From Synaphobranchus kaupii (lineage: Eukaryota > Chordata > Actinopteri > Anguilliformes > Synaphobranchidae), in NCBI GenBank assembly GCA_029718625.1, contig CM056379.1, positions 66,615,626 through 66,679,625 on the forward strand: 64,000 nucleotides of DNA. The letters run 5' to 3'. The notes under the pieces were generated by a model. The model was given only the letters and a program-made list of their open reading frames with translations. It was not told the origin of the DNA and made no database searches. Of the stretch, positions 12,526 to 24,569 are shown piece after piece. The position numbers and the translations under genes are program-made. Each line of letters opens with the position of its first letter. Position 1 is the first letter of the stretch.

Positions 12526-13049
12526 AATATAATTTTGATCAGGTCAGTGAGTCGAGCCCAAAGCAAATCTGCCCTAAACTTCAGCACTGGCTGGTCTGTA
12601 AATCTAGTCCAACTAATCACAGAACTTCACCTTGAGTGGTCAGAAAATGCAGCTTCCTACTCATCCCGTAAGTACTGAAGTCTGACAGCAGATTTCCTAT
12701 TTCCTGCTGCGGTTTGTCCCCAGGTCCCCCCCCCCCCCCCCCCCCGTCCCTGCAGAGCTGCTGTTATTTTCCTGTGCGCGAGCGGGCACCACGCCATCTG
12801 GTCTAATCTCCTCAGCGGGTGACTGTCGATCCCGCCAATATGACCCATCTCCTCCGCCACTAGCCTCTGCCTGTCATTGAGCGCACACCTCACACTGAGA
12901 AGAGCTAAAGAGCGAGATTAAATTATCCCTATAATAATCTCTTCAGACTCAAAGACCCAGAAGAGGAAAGGATAATTTCACCTGGCTGGTGTAGGAAGTT
13001 AAAGGGATAAAGGCGTGACACAGGGACCCCAGGCCCGCTGTTTTACGTG

Positions 13050-13440
13050 CGTGTGTGTGTGTGCGTGTGTGTTTGTTTGTGTGTGTGTGTGTGTGTGTGC
13101 GTGCGTGTGTGTGTGTGTGTGTGCGTGTGTTTGTGTGTGTGTGCGTGCGTGCGTGCGTGTGCAGCAACCGAACATGGCGTGACATTGGCCCCCTGCTTAT
13201 GCTGTCGCTGGGAAGAAGACCTTAGCAACCAGAGTGGTGAGTGACAGGTGTGCAGCTGCAGGAGAAACAGAAGCTCCTCCCCCTTTACAACCCTCACCTT
13301 CACCTGAACCCTGCATGTGTGTGTGTGTGTGTGTGCGGGTGTGCATGTGCATGTGTGTGTGCGCGTGTGTGTGTATGTGTGTATGTGTGTCTGTGCATGT
13401 GTGTGTGTGTGTGTGTGTGTGTTTGTGTGTGTGCACGTAC
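13050..13440. repeat. two (GT)n compound microsatellites
   Basis: GT-rich tracts occupy about 13050-13165 and 13314-13440, separated by about 150 bp of unique sequence. The cysteine/valine-rich open frames here are artefacts. Confidence 0.95.
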
Positions 13441-13698
13441 ATGTTGGTATAGGAGAGTGTGTTAAACCTGGGTGTGCAAAAGAAACTGTCTGTCTGTCTG
13501 TGTCTCTCTGTCACTCTGTCTGTCTCTCTGTCCTTGTGGTTTTTTGCAGGAACAAAAGAAGGTCGTTAATCCCTGTCCGGGCAGAGGGATGATTACGGTT
13601 ATTTTAAAGGCATTGTGGGACGAGACTTTAATTCAAGGTTACCTCCGATCAGCACACCTGCAGCGCTAATGCGCTAGAACGCTCCCCGCTAGGCGAGC

Positions 13699-13700
<2 letters not shown>

Positions 13701-13758
<58 letters not shown>

Positions 13759-13992
13759 CCTATTTGTTGCGTAGCAGGAATATCGCGATGGCTGTCGTGA
13801 TTTTAACAGTCGCATAAAATTCCACGAGACGCCTGCAACGTTTCGATCGCTTGATTGGGCAGCTGTTGTCTGCAGAGAGCGGCTTAAACATCCGACACCC
13901 TGCAGTTCTGTTTGAACAAAGCAGCAGTTGGGCCACGGGACCACATCCATGCTTCCCCAAAATAACGAGGGGGGGGGGGGGGGGGGGGGGGC
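13701..13992. repeat. (GA)n tract and poly(G) tract
   Basis: A GA tract lies at about 13701-13757 and a run of about 20 G at 13970-13991. The unique sequence between them has no recognised gene. Confidence 0.93.
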
Positions 13993-14634
13993 GAGCATGG
14001 CTGGGCATTCCAAAGTGGGTGAAAACAGGGAATGTGCAATGAAAAAAAGGCTAGATGCAAACAGAAAAAAATAAAACTGAGGTCTAGCAACTGATTAGCA
14101 GCATTTTAAATTTTTTGTGCAATTGCAGGGTTCCAGGCACCTGCAGTACAAACTCTTTGCTCATTTTTATTTTTATTTTTAGCACAACAGTGTTTTTTTT
14201 TCTACAATTGAGAAAATAAAGGAACATTTAAAAAAAAAGCAAAACAATCAAATGGAGCAGATAAGTCACGCCCACATCTAGAGGGTGGGGCTCAGGGGGC
14301 GTGGCTCAGGAGTATCCCCTAAAGATGCTCCTGTGACACCCCCCCCCCCCCCACCCGCTCCCTCCAGATCAGGGGCCAGATCCTGATTGGCTTTGACCAT
14401 AATATTGTGTGTTCTTTTATATTAATCTGATTGGCTTTGACCATAATATTGTGCGTTCTTGTATTTGTTGGCAGTCTCTACACAATGACCTTGAGACTAG
14501 AGAAACATTTTAACAAATAAACTATTATCATAGTAATATAATTTCTAAACAGTTCATCCGATATGGCTGAAAATAAAACTCAAATTAAAGTACAGAATCA
14601 AAATAACAAAAAATGTGTCACTGTCCAATGAATT

Positions 14635-15105
14635 ATGGTGCTCACCTATGTTACGGGATGTGTGATTGGAGCAGGACTGTGTGACACCGATATTACGGGC
14701 TGTGTGATTGGAGCAGGACTGTGTGACACCTGTGTTACAGGACTTGTGATTGGAGCAGGACTGTGTGACACCTGTGTTACGGGACTTGTGATTGGAGCAG
14801 GACTGTGTGACACCTGTGTTACGGGACTTGTGATTGGAGCAGGACTGTGTGACACAGATGTTACGGGGTGTGATTGGAGCATGACTGTGTGACACAGATG
14901 TTACGGGATGTGTGATTGGAGCATGACTGTGTGACACAGATGTTACGGGATGTGTGATTGGAGCAGGACTGTGTGACACAGATGTTACGGGGGGTGTGAT
15001 TGGAGCAGGACTGTGTGACACTGATGTTACGGGATTTGTGATTGGAGCAGGACTGCATGACACTGGTGTTACGGGTCTTGTGATTGGAGCAGGACTGTGT
15101 CAGGA
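14635..15105. repeat. 42-bp minisatellite, about 11 copies
   Basis: The unit includes GTGATTGGAGCAGGACTGTG, then TGACAC and a variable TGTTACGGGA segment. Because the period is divisible by three, frames stay open for up to 169 codons. No start context, splice site or homology supports a protein. Confidence 0.95.
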
Positions 15106-15282
15106 AGACAGATTGCAGCCTGCATTGCGCTGACCGGCTCAACACCTTCAGTGCTACAGGCTCTGAGAGTCACAGCAAGCGCTCGGCTCCTTCGCATCAA
15201 CAAGGCCACGCCTTCACTTAGGGGAGACGGGGGACCCCAAAACCTTTCCTCTCTTACCTCTCCCGTCTCTCTTACCTCTCCC

Positions 15283-15324
<42 letters not shown>

Positions 15325-15627
15325 CTCTCTGCACTTGGGAGTTGGGATTATATAAAATCTCATCTCTGTGCAAATTCTGTTTGCCCCTCGATTCTTAGAT
15401 GACCGCCAAGGTGGCAGATTGTTTGGGAGCGTAAAGATACAACAACAACAACAGACTTTATTTTTTCATTTTGTTTAGGAGAGTAAAGATATTAGCTTTC
15501 AGACTCTATTACGTGTTTGCTCTCGCATGGCAGATCCTTCCCAAAAATCTCTATTTACATGCAGTCACGTCTAATTTATTGCTCATGTTTTTGGAAGAAG
15601 ATGATTAATGTCTAATGGACCATATTG

Positions 15628-15710
15628 CAGTGTAGCGTAGTGGATCTGGGCAGCTCCTGGTCAAATCCGAGTCCACAGTGCATTATGTGTGGTCTATCGT
15701 TTATGCTTTT
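15628..15710 (+). repeat. degenerate tRNA-derived SINE-like fragment
   Basis: The patch has an A-box-like GTGTAGCGTAGTGGATCTGG and, about 30 bases later, a B-box-like GGTCAAATCCGAG. This is the promoter arrangement of tRNA-derived SINEs. It does not fold as a functional tRNA and is degraded. Confidence 0.4.
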
Positions 15711-16429
15711 ATGCGTGTCTTTTATCCATAAACTGTAGTTAAGGTGGAACGGATCCTTTCATGCATACTTAGCTCTGAGTTATAAAGGGAAAACCACCTT
15801 TAGGAATGAAACCGCTGTCTGCATTGGTGGTTTGATATTAACATGGCATGTAGCACAGTATAGCTAACCAAACACATCAAACTAACATGAATTAGGCTAA
15901 CTTTCCCAATGAACGGTTAAGGGTTGGCTGTCAGTTCTCAGTCTGTTAACAAAGTTAATTTTAAAGTGCAGGAGCACTATTTCATGTGAACATTGTGAGA
16001 AGACAATCAATATGGGAAGAGACAGTAACCTGGTAGAGGTTTAGAGCTGAGTTAGGGTTGATAATTCCAGAGGACTTCAAAAGGCTTCATTAGACTTTTT
16101 AATTTGTAGGGTACTCCTGCTTCACTACAAATGAGCCGAACTGGCTTAATCATTATGTTACCTTTCTTTTTTTAACTTATATTAATTCTGTTCGATGTGC
16201 ACAATTGTAGAGATGGAAATAAATGGCTCTCCATGTTTGGTATTTTAATGGACTCAATCCATTTTTCAAAATAGTTTCAGAGCCAAAAAAGTGTCCCTAA
16301 TATAATTAGCATAGTGATTTAATGTTTTAGTGATTTAATAGTTCCCCTGTGTGAAGTTGAACCTATTTACCTGAGATTGGACTGTTTTATTTTTTTTCTT
16401 CTAAATAATACTTTTAGAGTCGTCTCCTC

Positions 16430-16560
16430 CGGAAAGGCAGTCAGCGCCCATCTCAGACAGTACTGCTCTCTATGTAATTCAGGATAACTGTTCGAACATT
16501 CCACCTACGTACATCAATGTGTCCTCTGACTGAGAATGAAATAAAGGTTGATTGATTATA
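16430..16560 (+). repeat. possible 3' end of a LINE or SINE
   Basis: The sequence ends with GAATGAAATAAAGGTTGATT followed by GATTA. An AATAAA signal followed by a short ATTG-type tail is typical of CR1/L2-like elements and their partner SINEs. The upstream part was not matched to a family. Confidence 0.3.
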
Positions 16561-18599
16561 CCAGGAATGCACAAGGAACCACTGTGCTTTCCTATGAAAG
16601 AATAGTACTAAATTGCCTTATCGTTCCACATCTATCTGTAATCTGACTTTGAAATCTATAACACTTTGAGAAAACGAAATATAAAAAAAAAATAAAAAAG
16701 ACTAGCCCTCTGGTCAAGTGTTCAATTGGTTGTGCCAAGAGCCCTTGCATGGTACATCTACATATCATTGGCGTGTCTAACAGAACGATTTTCCTTGGTT
16801 TTATGCCCCCCAAAAACTTCCTATAGCCTAAATCATTTTCCAGCTGTAACAATATCCAGTTAGGGCGGCTGTATTATGTTTTTGAGAAGAACATTTTAAA
16901 TTAGCATAATTGTCTGTAGATTAATTTGAATTGGTTTATATTATTCGTAATTAATATTTCCCAAATAAATTATTTTCTACAACTTTTTACACCTTAATTT
17001 CCATCACTTATTTTCACTCCATCAACCTCTATTATTAATATTATTATTATTGGTAATATTCTAAAATGTAGACAAAAATATGTTAACATAATGCAACATG
17101 CATGGGCAAATATAAAATTATTGGCACTTCAATGCATGTTTTTCTTAAATACACTGCTGCGAAATATGTTTAGCCTATATATTTATTTTATTACTCATAT
17201 AGTTTCAATAAAAGTCTTCACATTTGGGCTACAGTATATTGCAGTATTATTATTACCTTAAGGAGCTGAACTCAAGCTGGATGCATTTGATGGGGTGACT
17301 TACTTTCAAAGGAATTTGAGCTGCCAGATTTGGACACCTGCCCTCTCTTTCGCAATCTCTTAATCTTTCAATTAAATATGTCCTCCATGTTTCTATCCAT
17401 CCATCCCTCTCCGTCTCTCCCTTTTCCCGTTTCTGTACACATCTCTCCCTCTCCCTACCTGTCTATCTCTCAGTCTAACTCACACATTCACCATACAGGT
17501 TTCCCTCCACTGTGACAGCTTTATCCCTAACTGAACTCTTCCTCCGGCTGCATGAGACTGCATAAGCTCCTGAGCTCCTACACCATCCCCACCTCCCCTC
17601 TCTCCCCTCCCCCCACTTCCACTTACCCCTCCCTCAGTACTTTCCTCCTTGTTGGAGAACCATCCCTTTAACCCCTTTAAAGGCAAACCCTGAACACAAC
17701 ATTCCAAAAAAAAAAAACGCCCACAACATTCCGCCTGCTGGGTTCCTGTTTTTTTTATTTTTTTATTTTCAGAGATTCCGCTTTGGAACCTTGGTGGCTC
17801 AGGCAAGTGTGACATCACAGAGGAAATGAACCCCCCCCCCCCCTCCCCCATAACTTTATCTTGAATTAAATATGAAAGATTAATCACAGCTCTGGAATTG
17901 TAAAACTAAATTCCTAAAAAAAACATGTGCGTTTACATATTTCAATGCTGCAATGGGCCAATGGATAAATGAGATTTTCTTGTCCCTGTGACAGAGTAAT
18001 AAAAGCAGAAATCCCGGTCCATGGAGAGAAAATGGCTGCGCTGGCTCAGTAATGCCATTATTCTGTTTCATACAAATCCTTCCTGGCCTGTACCGTCTCT
18101 AGGCCCTTTCAGGAACAGTAAAGGGATTTCCACACTTGGTGTGATATGCTGATTAAACCAACACAGGTGAAGAAAGCTGGGGAAATCATGGAAAGTCGAC
18201 GGAACCAACATCCACCCACCGAAAACCTGGGCCATAACTGTGTCCTGTAGACAACCTGTTATTGAAATGCAAGCCTTCTCTAGGTTTCTGGGAAGGGGGC
18301 TCTCTTGGTACCCCTCCAGATTTGGCACCATTTCCACTCAGAATGACACAATACCGCAGAGGCGTCAAATCCCAGGGACACCTGGCTCCAATCTTGTGAC
18401 GCCAGCAACCAATCATAAAAAAAGAAGAGAATACAGGTGCCTACTTAAGCCTACTTAAGTTTGGGACACACTTGATCACATGTCCGCTTACTTCCGCGCT
18501 TGATACACGCACTAACTAGAATGCAAGTATGCAATTTCAGACACAGCCGATGATTACAACACACAAGACGCTATTCTGGCTTTTTTCTCATAAGCAATA

Positions 18600-18662
18600 G
18601 CAGTCCTGGCCCCTCCCCTTAAGTCCTGGACCCTCCCCTTACGCCATGGCCCCTCCCCTTAT
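18600..18662. repeat. 20-bp tandem repeat, 3 copies
   Basis: CCTGGCCCCTCCCCTTAAGT recurs three times with small changes just before a GT microsatellite. Confidence 0.85.
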
Positions 18663-18749
18663 TCTGCTGGTACCCTCCTTCCACGCCTCTCTTCACACAG
18701 CGTGCTTCCCAAAAAACACCCACACCCCAGAAGGGTCTGTATCTATTCT

Positions 18750-18866
18750 CTTTGTGTGTGTGTGAGTGTATGTGTGTGTGTGTGTGTATGTATGTGTGAG
18801 TGTGTTTGTGTGATAGTGTGTGTGTGTGTGACAGTGTGTGAGTGCGTTTGTGTGTGTGAGTGCATT

Positions 18867-18899
<33 letters not shown>

Positions 18900-19285
18900 A
18901 CAGTATATGTGATAGTGTGCAGGTGTGTGTGCGTGCGTGTTTGAGCGTGTTTTGTGTGTGTGTGAGAGTGTGTGTGTGTGTGTGTGTATGTGTGATAGTG
19001 TGTGTGTGAGTGTGTATGTATGTATGTGTGGTGTGTGTGTGTGTGATAGTGTGTATTTATGTGTGTGTGCGTGTGTGAGCGTGTTTTGTGTGTGTGTGCG
19101 TCTGCAGTCTATGTGAGTGTGTGTGTGTATGTGTGATAGTGTGTGTGTGTGTGCGTCTGCAGTCTATGTGAGTGTGTGTGTGTGTGTATGTGTGATAGTG
19201 TGTGTGTGTGTGTGTGCATGTGTGATAGTGTGTGTGCGTATGTATCTGTGTGTGCGTCTGCAGTCTATGTGAGTGTGCACACGTG
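18750..19285. repeat. (GT)n compound microsatellite with duplicated blocks
   Basis: More than 500 bp of GT-rich sequence. From about 19090 a block containing GCGTCTGCAGTCTATGTGAG and GTATGTGTGATAGTG recurs three times, so a larger unit has duplicated on top of the dinucleotide repeat. Confidence 0.95.
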
Positions 19286-19289
19286 CGTG

Positions 19290-20560
19290 TTTGTTTCTCT
19301 TTTGCGTCTCCCAGGTCTCTGAGAGACAGAAGGATCGATACACGTCTCAGACGGGCTTGTCTGTCACTTAAAATGAGCGACACATGGTCGCCCTGCCGCT
19401 CCCCACTTTATTAACAGTCTCCATCTGTCAGCCACTCTTTCTTCTTTTTCTAATTCTCTCAGTGATCATTAAAACTTCTCTCACTCCCTCTGCCCTCCCC
19501 CCCACACACCCCACCCCACCCCACCCCCCACACACCCCACCCCATCCTGTTTTCCTTGGAATGAGCTGTGTATTTTTTGGCCATAATTGCATGTTACTTG
19601 TCGACTTGTGATGATTTACAAAACTAACATTTACTGCCATATCAGACGGACGGCTGTATTGTATTTTGCCTTCTTGATGATATTTATTAATTCAGTTGAG
19701 TTTGGTATTGAAATCCAGTTTTATTTGAGAGAGAGAAAAAATAACTCAATGGCTGTTGGCACAGACCAGGACGCTAGGGCTTCTGGGAGAATAATCCTGT
19801 TAAGGCACTGTGTCAGTGTGTGGACGGGCCCCACGGTCTGGTGCTGCACACTAGCGCCCCCTCTGGTGGAACGGGACCCTGCAGTCTGGCTGCACCAGCT
19901 GCGCAGAACATGCGCTCTCCTGACGCAGTGACTGCGCAGCTCAGCTGGCTTACTGCAGCGTGAGCAGAAGCCCCATGGAGGAGAGCCGGCGGCCCGTTGG
20001 CGCTCTCCCGAGCCGACGGAGGATCTTCCGCAAACGGGGCGGCCTACCGCCATCCAGATCTCCGCAGGGCTGAACCTCAGGGAAGAATGGCGGATTTACA
20101 GAAGTAATTAATGTCTGGAGCCTCTGACTGGAGTCAAGCTCATTGTTCATAGATTAGTGGCCATTCAGTGAATATAGTGCAGCTTTTTACTCACCATAAG
20201 GGCAGATATTTGTTTTAGGGCAGATATAAGTGAGCAGGTTTTACTCAACATAAGGGCATTTGATTTAGGGCAGATGTTATTGAGCAGGTTTGTGAGCAGG
20301 TTTTACTCACCAGATAGGGGCAAAAAAAAAGACTGGGAAGTTCAAAAAACACCTGTTTGGAACATTCCACAGGTAAACAGGTGATGCTATCATGACTGGG
20401 TATAAAATATATCAAAAGACTATTGATATATTATTTTCAGGTACTCTTACAAGCGATAATATAACCTCTCTGCATGAGACTAGATTAAGATGTAAATTAT
20501 ACGGGAATCGTATGGAACCCATGGCTGGCTAAATGGCTGTAAGTCATCAAGGGTCTGTGG
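19290..20560. other. non-coding, partly CpG-rich (19780-20060)
   Basis: A CCCCACCC-rich patch lies at 19495-19545. The part from 19780 to 20060 is rich in CpG (for example GCGCTCTCCCGAGCCGACGG) and could be a small regulatory element. No recognised protein is encoded in either strand. Confidence 0.4.
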
Positions 20561-20878
20561 TATCAAACAAGCCTTAAACCATCACTCTGCTGCCAGAAAT
20601 ACAGTAGATATGGATGGATCACTTGAGGGGTTGTTTCTCTCTGATTTTTCCATAGAGTTCAATAGGAACTCTTTTTGGAACGTGTTGCAGGCATCAAATT
20701 CGGAATTAGCGCATATTTGCAAAAATCAATAAAGTTGATAAGGTAAAACTTGAAATATCTTTTCTTTGTACTGTTTTCAATTAAATAATACTCAAGAGAA
20801 TTTACAATTCACTGCTGTCTGCTTTTATGTGCATTTTACATACTGTCCCAACTTTTTTGGAATTGGGGTTTGTAGAAG
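20560..20878 (+). mobile_element. 3' end fragment of a mariner/Tc1-type DNA transposon
   Basis: The end ACTGTCCCAACTTTTTTGGA, then ATTGGGGTTTGTA, is the terminal sequence of a very common teleost Tc1/mariner family. Upstream text such as GCATATTTGCAAAAATCAAT, AAAGTT and TCTTTGTACTGT fits its subterminal part. The transposase region and the other end are absent, so this is a fragment. Confidence 0.6.
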
Positions 20879-21249
20879 TTTTAAATTAATTCTGAATTTG
20901 CATATATTGTGTTTCCTTAAACGGTGTTCGTGAATGGCGAATGTGTCACCGGTGGAATTGCACGAGCGTACGAGGGTTCAGCGCTGGACAGACAGAGGGA
21001 CACCCTTCATTTCAATTTAAGCCGAAAGTCAGCTTTTGAGGATTATCTGTCTTCAGTAAATCTGAAGACGGTTTAACCCCTTTGTCAGATCAGGAATATG
21101 TGATTAGAATGTTCTGAACGGAACATTCTAATGCTGATGTAACACTCGCTGCTGGTCATTTAAACAGTGGAGTTCTAGAACACTGGCTTAGAATTGTGAA
21201 GAAAAAAAAACATTCCAAAAAAGGGCTAAAGAGAGTTTCTGTCAGAACA

Positions 21250-21376
21250 GCTGTCACGGCCGCCAATTTCCGCTCCCTCAGCGGCACCGGCCATACCCGG
21301 ATCTGGCAGGACAAGGGCACGAACCCCTGATCCTCGGTGTGCAACTGCACCGACTCAACCCGCCACCGCGGTGCAA
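21250..21376 (-). repeat. tRNA-derived SINE-like fragment
   Basis: On the minus strand the patch begins GCACCGCGGTGGCGGGTTGA, with an A-box-like TGGCGGGTTGAGTCGG, and continues to a B-box-like GGGGTTCGTGCCC about 30 bases on. This is the layout of a tRNA-derived SINE head. It is not a functional tRNA gene. Confidence 0.45.
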
Positions 21377-21429
21377 AATAAGTACTTTTAATAGGACAGA
21401 TGTGTCTGTCTGTGTCTAACAGTGTATGT

Positions 21430-21825
21430 GTGTGTTTACAGGTGTGTGTGTGTGTGTGTGTGTTGCTTGATGGTCTGATTTAAGTATTTTGAGATTGCCT
21501 GCGTGTGTGTGTGTGTGTGTGTGTTTATGTCAGAACGCTTGTCAGTATACGAAAGGCAGAGTAAGAGAGAGAGAGAGAGAGAGCCATATGCGTGTTTACA
21601 TGCGTGTGCGCGCGTGTGATTATGCCTGTGTAAATATGAGGGAGTGTGAGACGGAGCAGCCATGCATTTAACATGAGTGTGAAGCAAGAGAACAAACATT
21701 AATCTTTCATATCAGAGAGAGAGAGAGAGAGAGAGATGGGAGGGAGAAAGAGGGAGAGTGAGAGAGAAAGAGAGGGAGAAAGGGAGGGAGAGAGACAGAA
21801 AGACAGAGAGAGAGGGAGAGAGCCT
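21430..21825. repeat. cluster of GT and GA microsatellites
   Basis: GT tracts lie at 21438-21462 and 21502-21524, and GA-rich tracts at 21563-21582 and 21714-21825. Spacers are short and non-coding. Confidence 0.9.
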
Positions 21826-21829
21826 TCAG

Positions 21830-23060
21830 TTCAAGATCAGCAGCACCCAGAAGTGCATATGTTAAGCTTGTACATTAAAATATCTGCAGGGGAGTGGGAG
21901 TAGGATCGGTTTCCGATTTCCTAACCTTATCCATTATAAGATATAAGGCTAAACTGATTAGCACAAGTACTCTGAGATGCTTTGTGAATAGGGCAGCAGA
22001 TCTTTATTTTTAATTAATTTATTGAGTTAATCACTCCATTCCTTCACCTCTTTTCCTCGTATCCCTTCGTTTACCCATCTCTCCCTCTCAACTGTACAAT
22101 TTGTGGAAGGCGCCAGTTTCTCTCAAAATTGCCTCCCCCAGATTTGTACTAGGAGTTACCGTGACACCAGACGAAACTTACATTATTGTTAACAGCCTTC
22201 GCTGCGATGGCAAAACGCGGGCATTTGTACTGATATTTATTAGTTCTAGGTTGGATAGAGTGTGCCATTTAAAAAAAAAAAATCCCCCGTGTTCTAGCTG
22301 ACTAAACACAATGGCTTCTTGCGTTTTTCGTGTCTTAAGCTCTTTTGCTGAGTAATTAGGAGGAGCAAATGTTCACAGTTTCACTAAAGTGGGAAACGAC
22401 AGAATTATGCCGGCACACTTTCTGTAACAGTTGCTGTCACTATAGCTTGTCTGTGTTTCAACAGAGGGGGGTAAATTACGAGGCGGCAAAAAAAAATACG
22501 TTTTGGGACTGAGCTTATCCTCTCTCACGGCGCAGCGACAATAAATCACCCGCTTTTTTAAAAGCTGATCCAAAAATACGTCATCGTTTATCTTTTCTTC
22601 CCCGAGAAACACAAAGAGCGAGGCAAGGCGGCGTTTTCCACGCGAACGAGCGCGGTGCAGGTGCGCGTAGAGGGTGGGGAAAAGCGCCTCGACTACCTGA
22701 CAGCCGAGTCAACATTTCAGAAGCGGAGTGCCAACCGCCACTCCGAGTCCGCAGCGATTCATCACAGCCGCGTGCCAGCCCCCCGCGCCATAACTGACAT
22801 ATATCGTAAATGGCCAGCGAATCACCAAACCCAACCCGCTAAAGCTAACTATAGGCTACACCGCCAAACCCACAACCCGTTTTAGCAGTGAACTAAATCA
22901 GCAGCTCAATAATAAAAAAATAATAGTATCATCATCATCATTGTCAGAATTGAAAATTTTAGGGAGTATATATCCATCCCATGTCTGGTGCAAACTCTAC
23001 CAGAACATTATTGTGACTTTGGTCGAGGGAACCGTGCATGTACAATGCCTGGGATACTCA
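21830..23060. other. non-coding, CpG-rich between about 22600 and 22880
   Basis: Most of this stretch is plain AT-rich sequence. The part from 22600 to 22880 has many CpG dinucleotides (for example CACGCGAACGAGCGCGGTGC) and could be a regulatory element or an unmethylated patch. No exon was recognised. Confidence 0.4.
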
Positions 23061-23074
23061 AACCCTATCCTGCA

Positions 23075-23235
23075 GGGCATCACTGTCTGTGGGAGTAACC
23101 CCAGTACTGAAGGGCCCCAGTGTCTGCTGGGATACTAACCCCTGGTCCTGCAGGGCTCCAGTGCCTGCTGGGATACTAAACCCTGGTCCTGGAGGGCCCC
23201 AGTGCCTGCTGGGATACTAAACCCTGGTCCCATAC
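23075..23235. repeat. 41-bp tandem repeat, about 4 copies
   Basis: The unit contains CCCAGTGCCTGCTGGGATAC, then TAAACCCTGGTCCTG. The first copies are more diverged than the last two. Confidence 0.9.
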
Positions 23236-24059
23236 ATGCCTGGCTCGTTGATCACGTCTTACATTTTCCTTACGTCACTCTTCAGCTTTTATTCACAAAT
23301 ACTGCTTCCTTCTCTAAAGGCAGAGCTCGTTAAATCTCAGCGCGTAAATCGTCCGGTAAATGGACGATAACGATCCGTGGGGCTCTGGGGCGTGGCAGCC
23401 ATGAGCCGCTATGGTGGGGAACCAATCGCCTTGTCCGCTTGCACTCAGCTAAAGTGGAACCTGTATAGCAGGGGCCATATATCACAAGCACGGGCCCACG
23501 TCCAGGAACGGAGACAGGAAATTAATCAACGAGGGGTTTTTAGAGAGGGAAATATTGTCAATTACGCCGAACATTAGAACACACTGCAATTGAACATATG
23601 ACTGTGCTGCAGAGTACAGTAATTCACATGCAGTTTTATAGAAGTGTGTGTGTACCGTCTCTACGTGTGTGTGTGTGTGTGTGTTGTCCAAATTGAGACA
23701 AAAAATTATTAAAAATCAGTTATTAATAATAATAATAATACTAAGAAGAAGAAGATTAAAAGTGATAGTACATTCGGGTGTTCACTAAACTGTAAAATAA
23801 GCATTAGCTTAAACATAAACATTTGCTTTATACCCTCTGTGTTGCTGTCCTTCACATTTAAAAACCAGAGGTGGATGCAGTCTTCCGGTCAGCCAGGCAA
23901 AAGCACAGGGACAGGGGGCAGTAATGTAAGGTGGATCCACATCCGTTTCACATTTTATGAGTCACCACTGCTGTGGATCCAAGTAATACAATATTAATAG
24001 ATTAAACGTCTGCAAGCCAATGCACTTGAGTCCATCATGGCAAGCAGTGAAATATTCCG

Positions 24060-24231
<172 letters not shown>

Positions 24232-24304
24232 CTGCTGCCCAGCAGTAAGTGGCATAGCGGTTTTTGCTCGGACTCATTACAGCATTTCTGCAGCGGCAGC
24301 ATCA

Positions 24305-24440
24305 GCTCTGCACAGAGACACAGAAACTCAGAGACTCAGTGACTCAGAGACATAAGAGACACAGAGACTCAGAAACACAAAGACTCAGAGACTCAGCGAC
24401 AAAGAGACTCAGAAACTCAGAGACTCAGAGACACAGCCCA
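24305..24440. repeat. short-period tandem repeat (GAGACTCA/GAGACACA)
   Basis: About 135 bp of octamer-like repeats GAGACTCA, GAAACTCA and GAGACACA. Confidence 0.88.
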
Positions 24441-24526
24441 GAGCACACAGAAGGTTCACTCTCTGCCAACAGTCATCATTGCATTATGGGATAGAAACAT
24501 CCCAGAGGGTATAAAGCCACTGCTCA

Positions 24527-24529
<3 letters not shown>

Positions 24530-24569
<40 letters not shown>

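Larger units (their letters stand above)
15110..18590. other. largely unique, AT-rich non-coding stretch
   Basis: This is the longest microsatellite-poor part of the first 38 kb. It has a CT run at 15287-15322, a tRNA-like SINE patch at 15630, a possible LINE/SINE 3' end at about 16430-16560, a CCCTCC-rich patch at 17400-17640 and a poly(C) run at 17830. No coding exon was recognised. Confidence 0.55.

Noticed and set aside
21250..21376. Functional tRNA gene
   Set aside because: Only A- and B-box-like motifs are present; the cloverleaf cannot be drawn, so it is a SINE head.
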